This document shows positions 63,108 to 64,000 of a stretch of 64,000 nt of DNA, piece by piece. The DNA lies in NCBI GenBank assembly GCA_029204225.1, contig CM055097.1, forward strand, positions 63,609,662-63,673,661, in the 5' to 3' direction. The notes below the pieces were generated by a model that saw only the letters and a program-made list of their open reading frames with translations, did no database searches and was not told the origin of the DNA. Position 1 is the first letter of the stretch, and each line of letters begins with the position of its first letter. A program made the position numbers and the translations under genes. This DNA is from Diphasiastrum complanatum (taxonomy: Eukaryota; Streptophyta; Lycopodiopsida; Lycopodiales; Lycopodiaceae).

Positions 63108-63632
63108 ACCAGAAGACTATCAATGTCATGTGGTAAATGTATGACAAACCGGGGAACGATTATGAAGAAAGCAGATTGTTAATGATACGACAGAGCTTAT
63201 TTTTTATAAATCCATTTTTCTGAAAAGCCTCAACAAGGATTCCAACCTCGTTAAAAAAATGTCTCTTGCTTGTTATAGTAGTACATTGCGGCAATGACCA
63301 GTGAGACAATAACCTTATATGAATTATAGATTGGTCTATTAGAAGCCAAACGTATATACTATAAGTATGAAAAAGGTAGTTCTCTTTTTTTGTCATATTT
63401 TGAAAGACAAGTAAGGCCAAATTCACAATCGAAGGTCATAGATATTTTTAAAAAGTTGATCTTGTTTCTTTCAGTCACTTTCCTTTCTATTTCTAGAAAG
63501 TCTAGGAGATAGATCCAAAAAGGATTATCAGGGTTCCTTACCTGTGTATTGTCCATAAAAAGGTCCCGCCCAGCTTAGCAAGTCTTTTAATAAATTGTGC
63601 CTCAAAGAAGAATAGGTACTAGTTACACCATT

Positions 63633-64000
63633 GTCTTAAGCTATCGAAACCAATGATCATACCACTAGCATTTTTGCAAAATTTTCCTTTAACATATTGG
63701 CAATTTTTCTCCATGCACATCTATGAAATGCTATAGCCAAGCAGTTGCATTTAAAGCATATGGAGAAACAGTTCGACCTTGTAAGGATCCCCGTAATGTT
63801 GGGTCTTTTTGAAGTTGTGCATGCTTTTGTTGAAGCCATGAGTTTCCGATTGCGTGAACTGCTTTGTAAGCTTTACAACAAACCTCCAAAGCATTCAAAA
63901 AATACGAAAATGAATTTTTGTCTGGCCTCACTGTTGCACACAAATAGTAATTTCTCTCGTCCTTACTTCGTAAAAAGAAGTTTAATCTTAATTTTTCAAT
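63633..64000 (-). other. Unrecognised open frames beside Penelope-like copy 2
   Basis: A minus frame at 63943-63731 (SFSYFLNALEVCCKAYKAVH, WLQQKHAQLQKDPTLRGSLQ) may be a real coding relic; its composition is varied and it continues with one break into a second frame (MLKENFAKMLVV near 63660). No family recognised. It reaches close to the right edge. Confidence 0.35.

Larger units (their letters stand above)
62758..63632 (-). mobile_element. Penelope-like element, copy 2 (5'-truncated)
   Basis: The reverse complement matches 45764-46752. It keeps NPFWIYLLDFLEIERKV, NKINFLKISMTF, SKYDKKRELPFSYL and NEVGILVEAFQKNGF. Compared with copy 1 it lacks about 95 bases that include the YxDD region, lacks about 125 bases right of the microsatellite, and has about 80 extra bases with a hairpin left of it. 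The 5' end is cut at 63632, the usual truncation for target-primed elements. The 3' limit of shared sequence is 62758. Confidence 0.75.

Overview
The window is repeat-filled nuclear DNA from a vascular plant. Pointers to a plant are the Ty1/copia elements with the plant-type primer-binding site TGGTATCAGAGC, a Ty3/gypsy element with a TGGCACCGTTGTCAGGGA site, and pseudogene pieces of two typical plant gene families (an ABCB transporter and an ACD11-type glycolipid transfer protein). The DNA is AT-rich, most elements are heavily decayed, and Penelope-like elements are present. This would fit a large, slowly purged genome such as a gymnosperm, fern or lycophyte, but the species cannot be fixed from the sequence. 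I see no intact host gene, no tRNA or rRNA gene and no CRISPR array.

Layout: 1-2440 leader and LTR of a minus-strand copia element; 2441-5870 decayed minus-strand copia (copia-1, the only copy keeping the RT YIDD motif); 5908-10563 plus-strand copia-2 without protease and RT, flanked by inverted LTR arms; 12341-14397 two LTR relics; 14881-16107 a Helitron-like fragment and a gypsy RT fragment; 16108-18420 minus-strand copia-5; 18425-25868 a gypsy element (gag knuckles, pol, a spacer rich in GCGACAC motifs, and a long accessory reading frame) interrupted by a minus-strand copia RNase H; 26477-27206 a deleted copia; 27207-31050 a second gypsy relic with gag and coiled-coil remnants; 31193-33142 an unrecognised acidic, repetitive minus-strand reading frame; 33298-34967 an unknown reading frame followed by an ABCB/GLTP chimeric pseudogene; 34980-35860 a region dense in ATTCGTGGA-like motifs; 36334-39835 copia-3; 40364-41480 copia debris; 45293-46752 a Penelope-like element; 48249-53395 copia-4, a structurally complete young insertion with 700-bp LTRs and a CATGG target duplication but no RT; 53531-54035 a further LTR and PBS; 56521-58116 foldback DNA, LTR debris and a long (CT)n; 59328-60415 a gypsy gag; 61446-61880 a copia gag; 62758-63632 a second Penelope-like copy in inverse orientation.

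The most interesting points are: the ABCB-GLTP junction, which looks like captured gene fragments; two Penelope-like copies that share an embedded (CT)n tract; copia-4, a recent insertion that must have moved with enzymes supplied in trans; a possible shared non-pol segment in copia-3 and copia-4; and recurring short motifs (CACACGTGTG in LTRs, GCGACAC arrays, CCATCGTTGG) that domain annotation does not explain. All family calls come from reading translations by eye. No database search was run.
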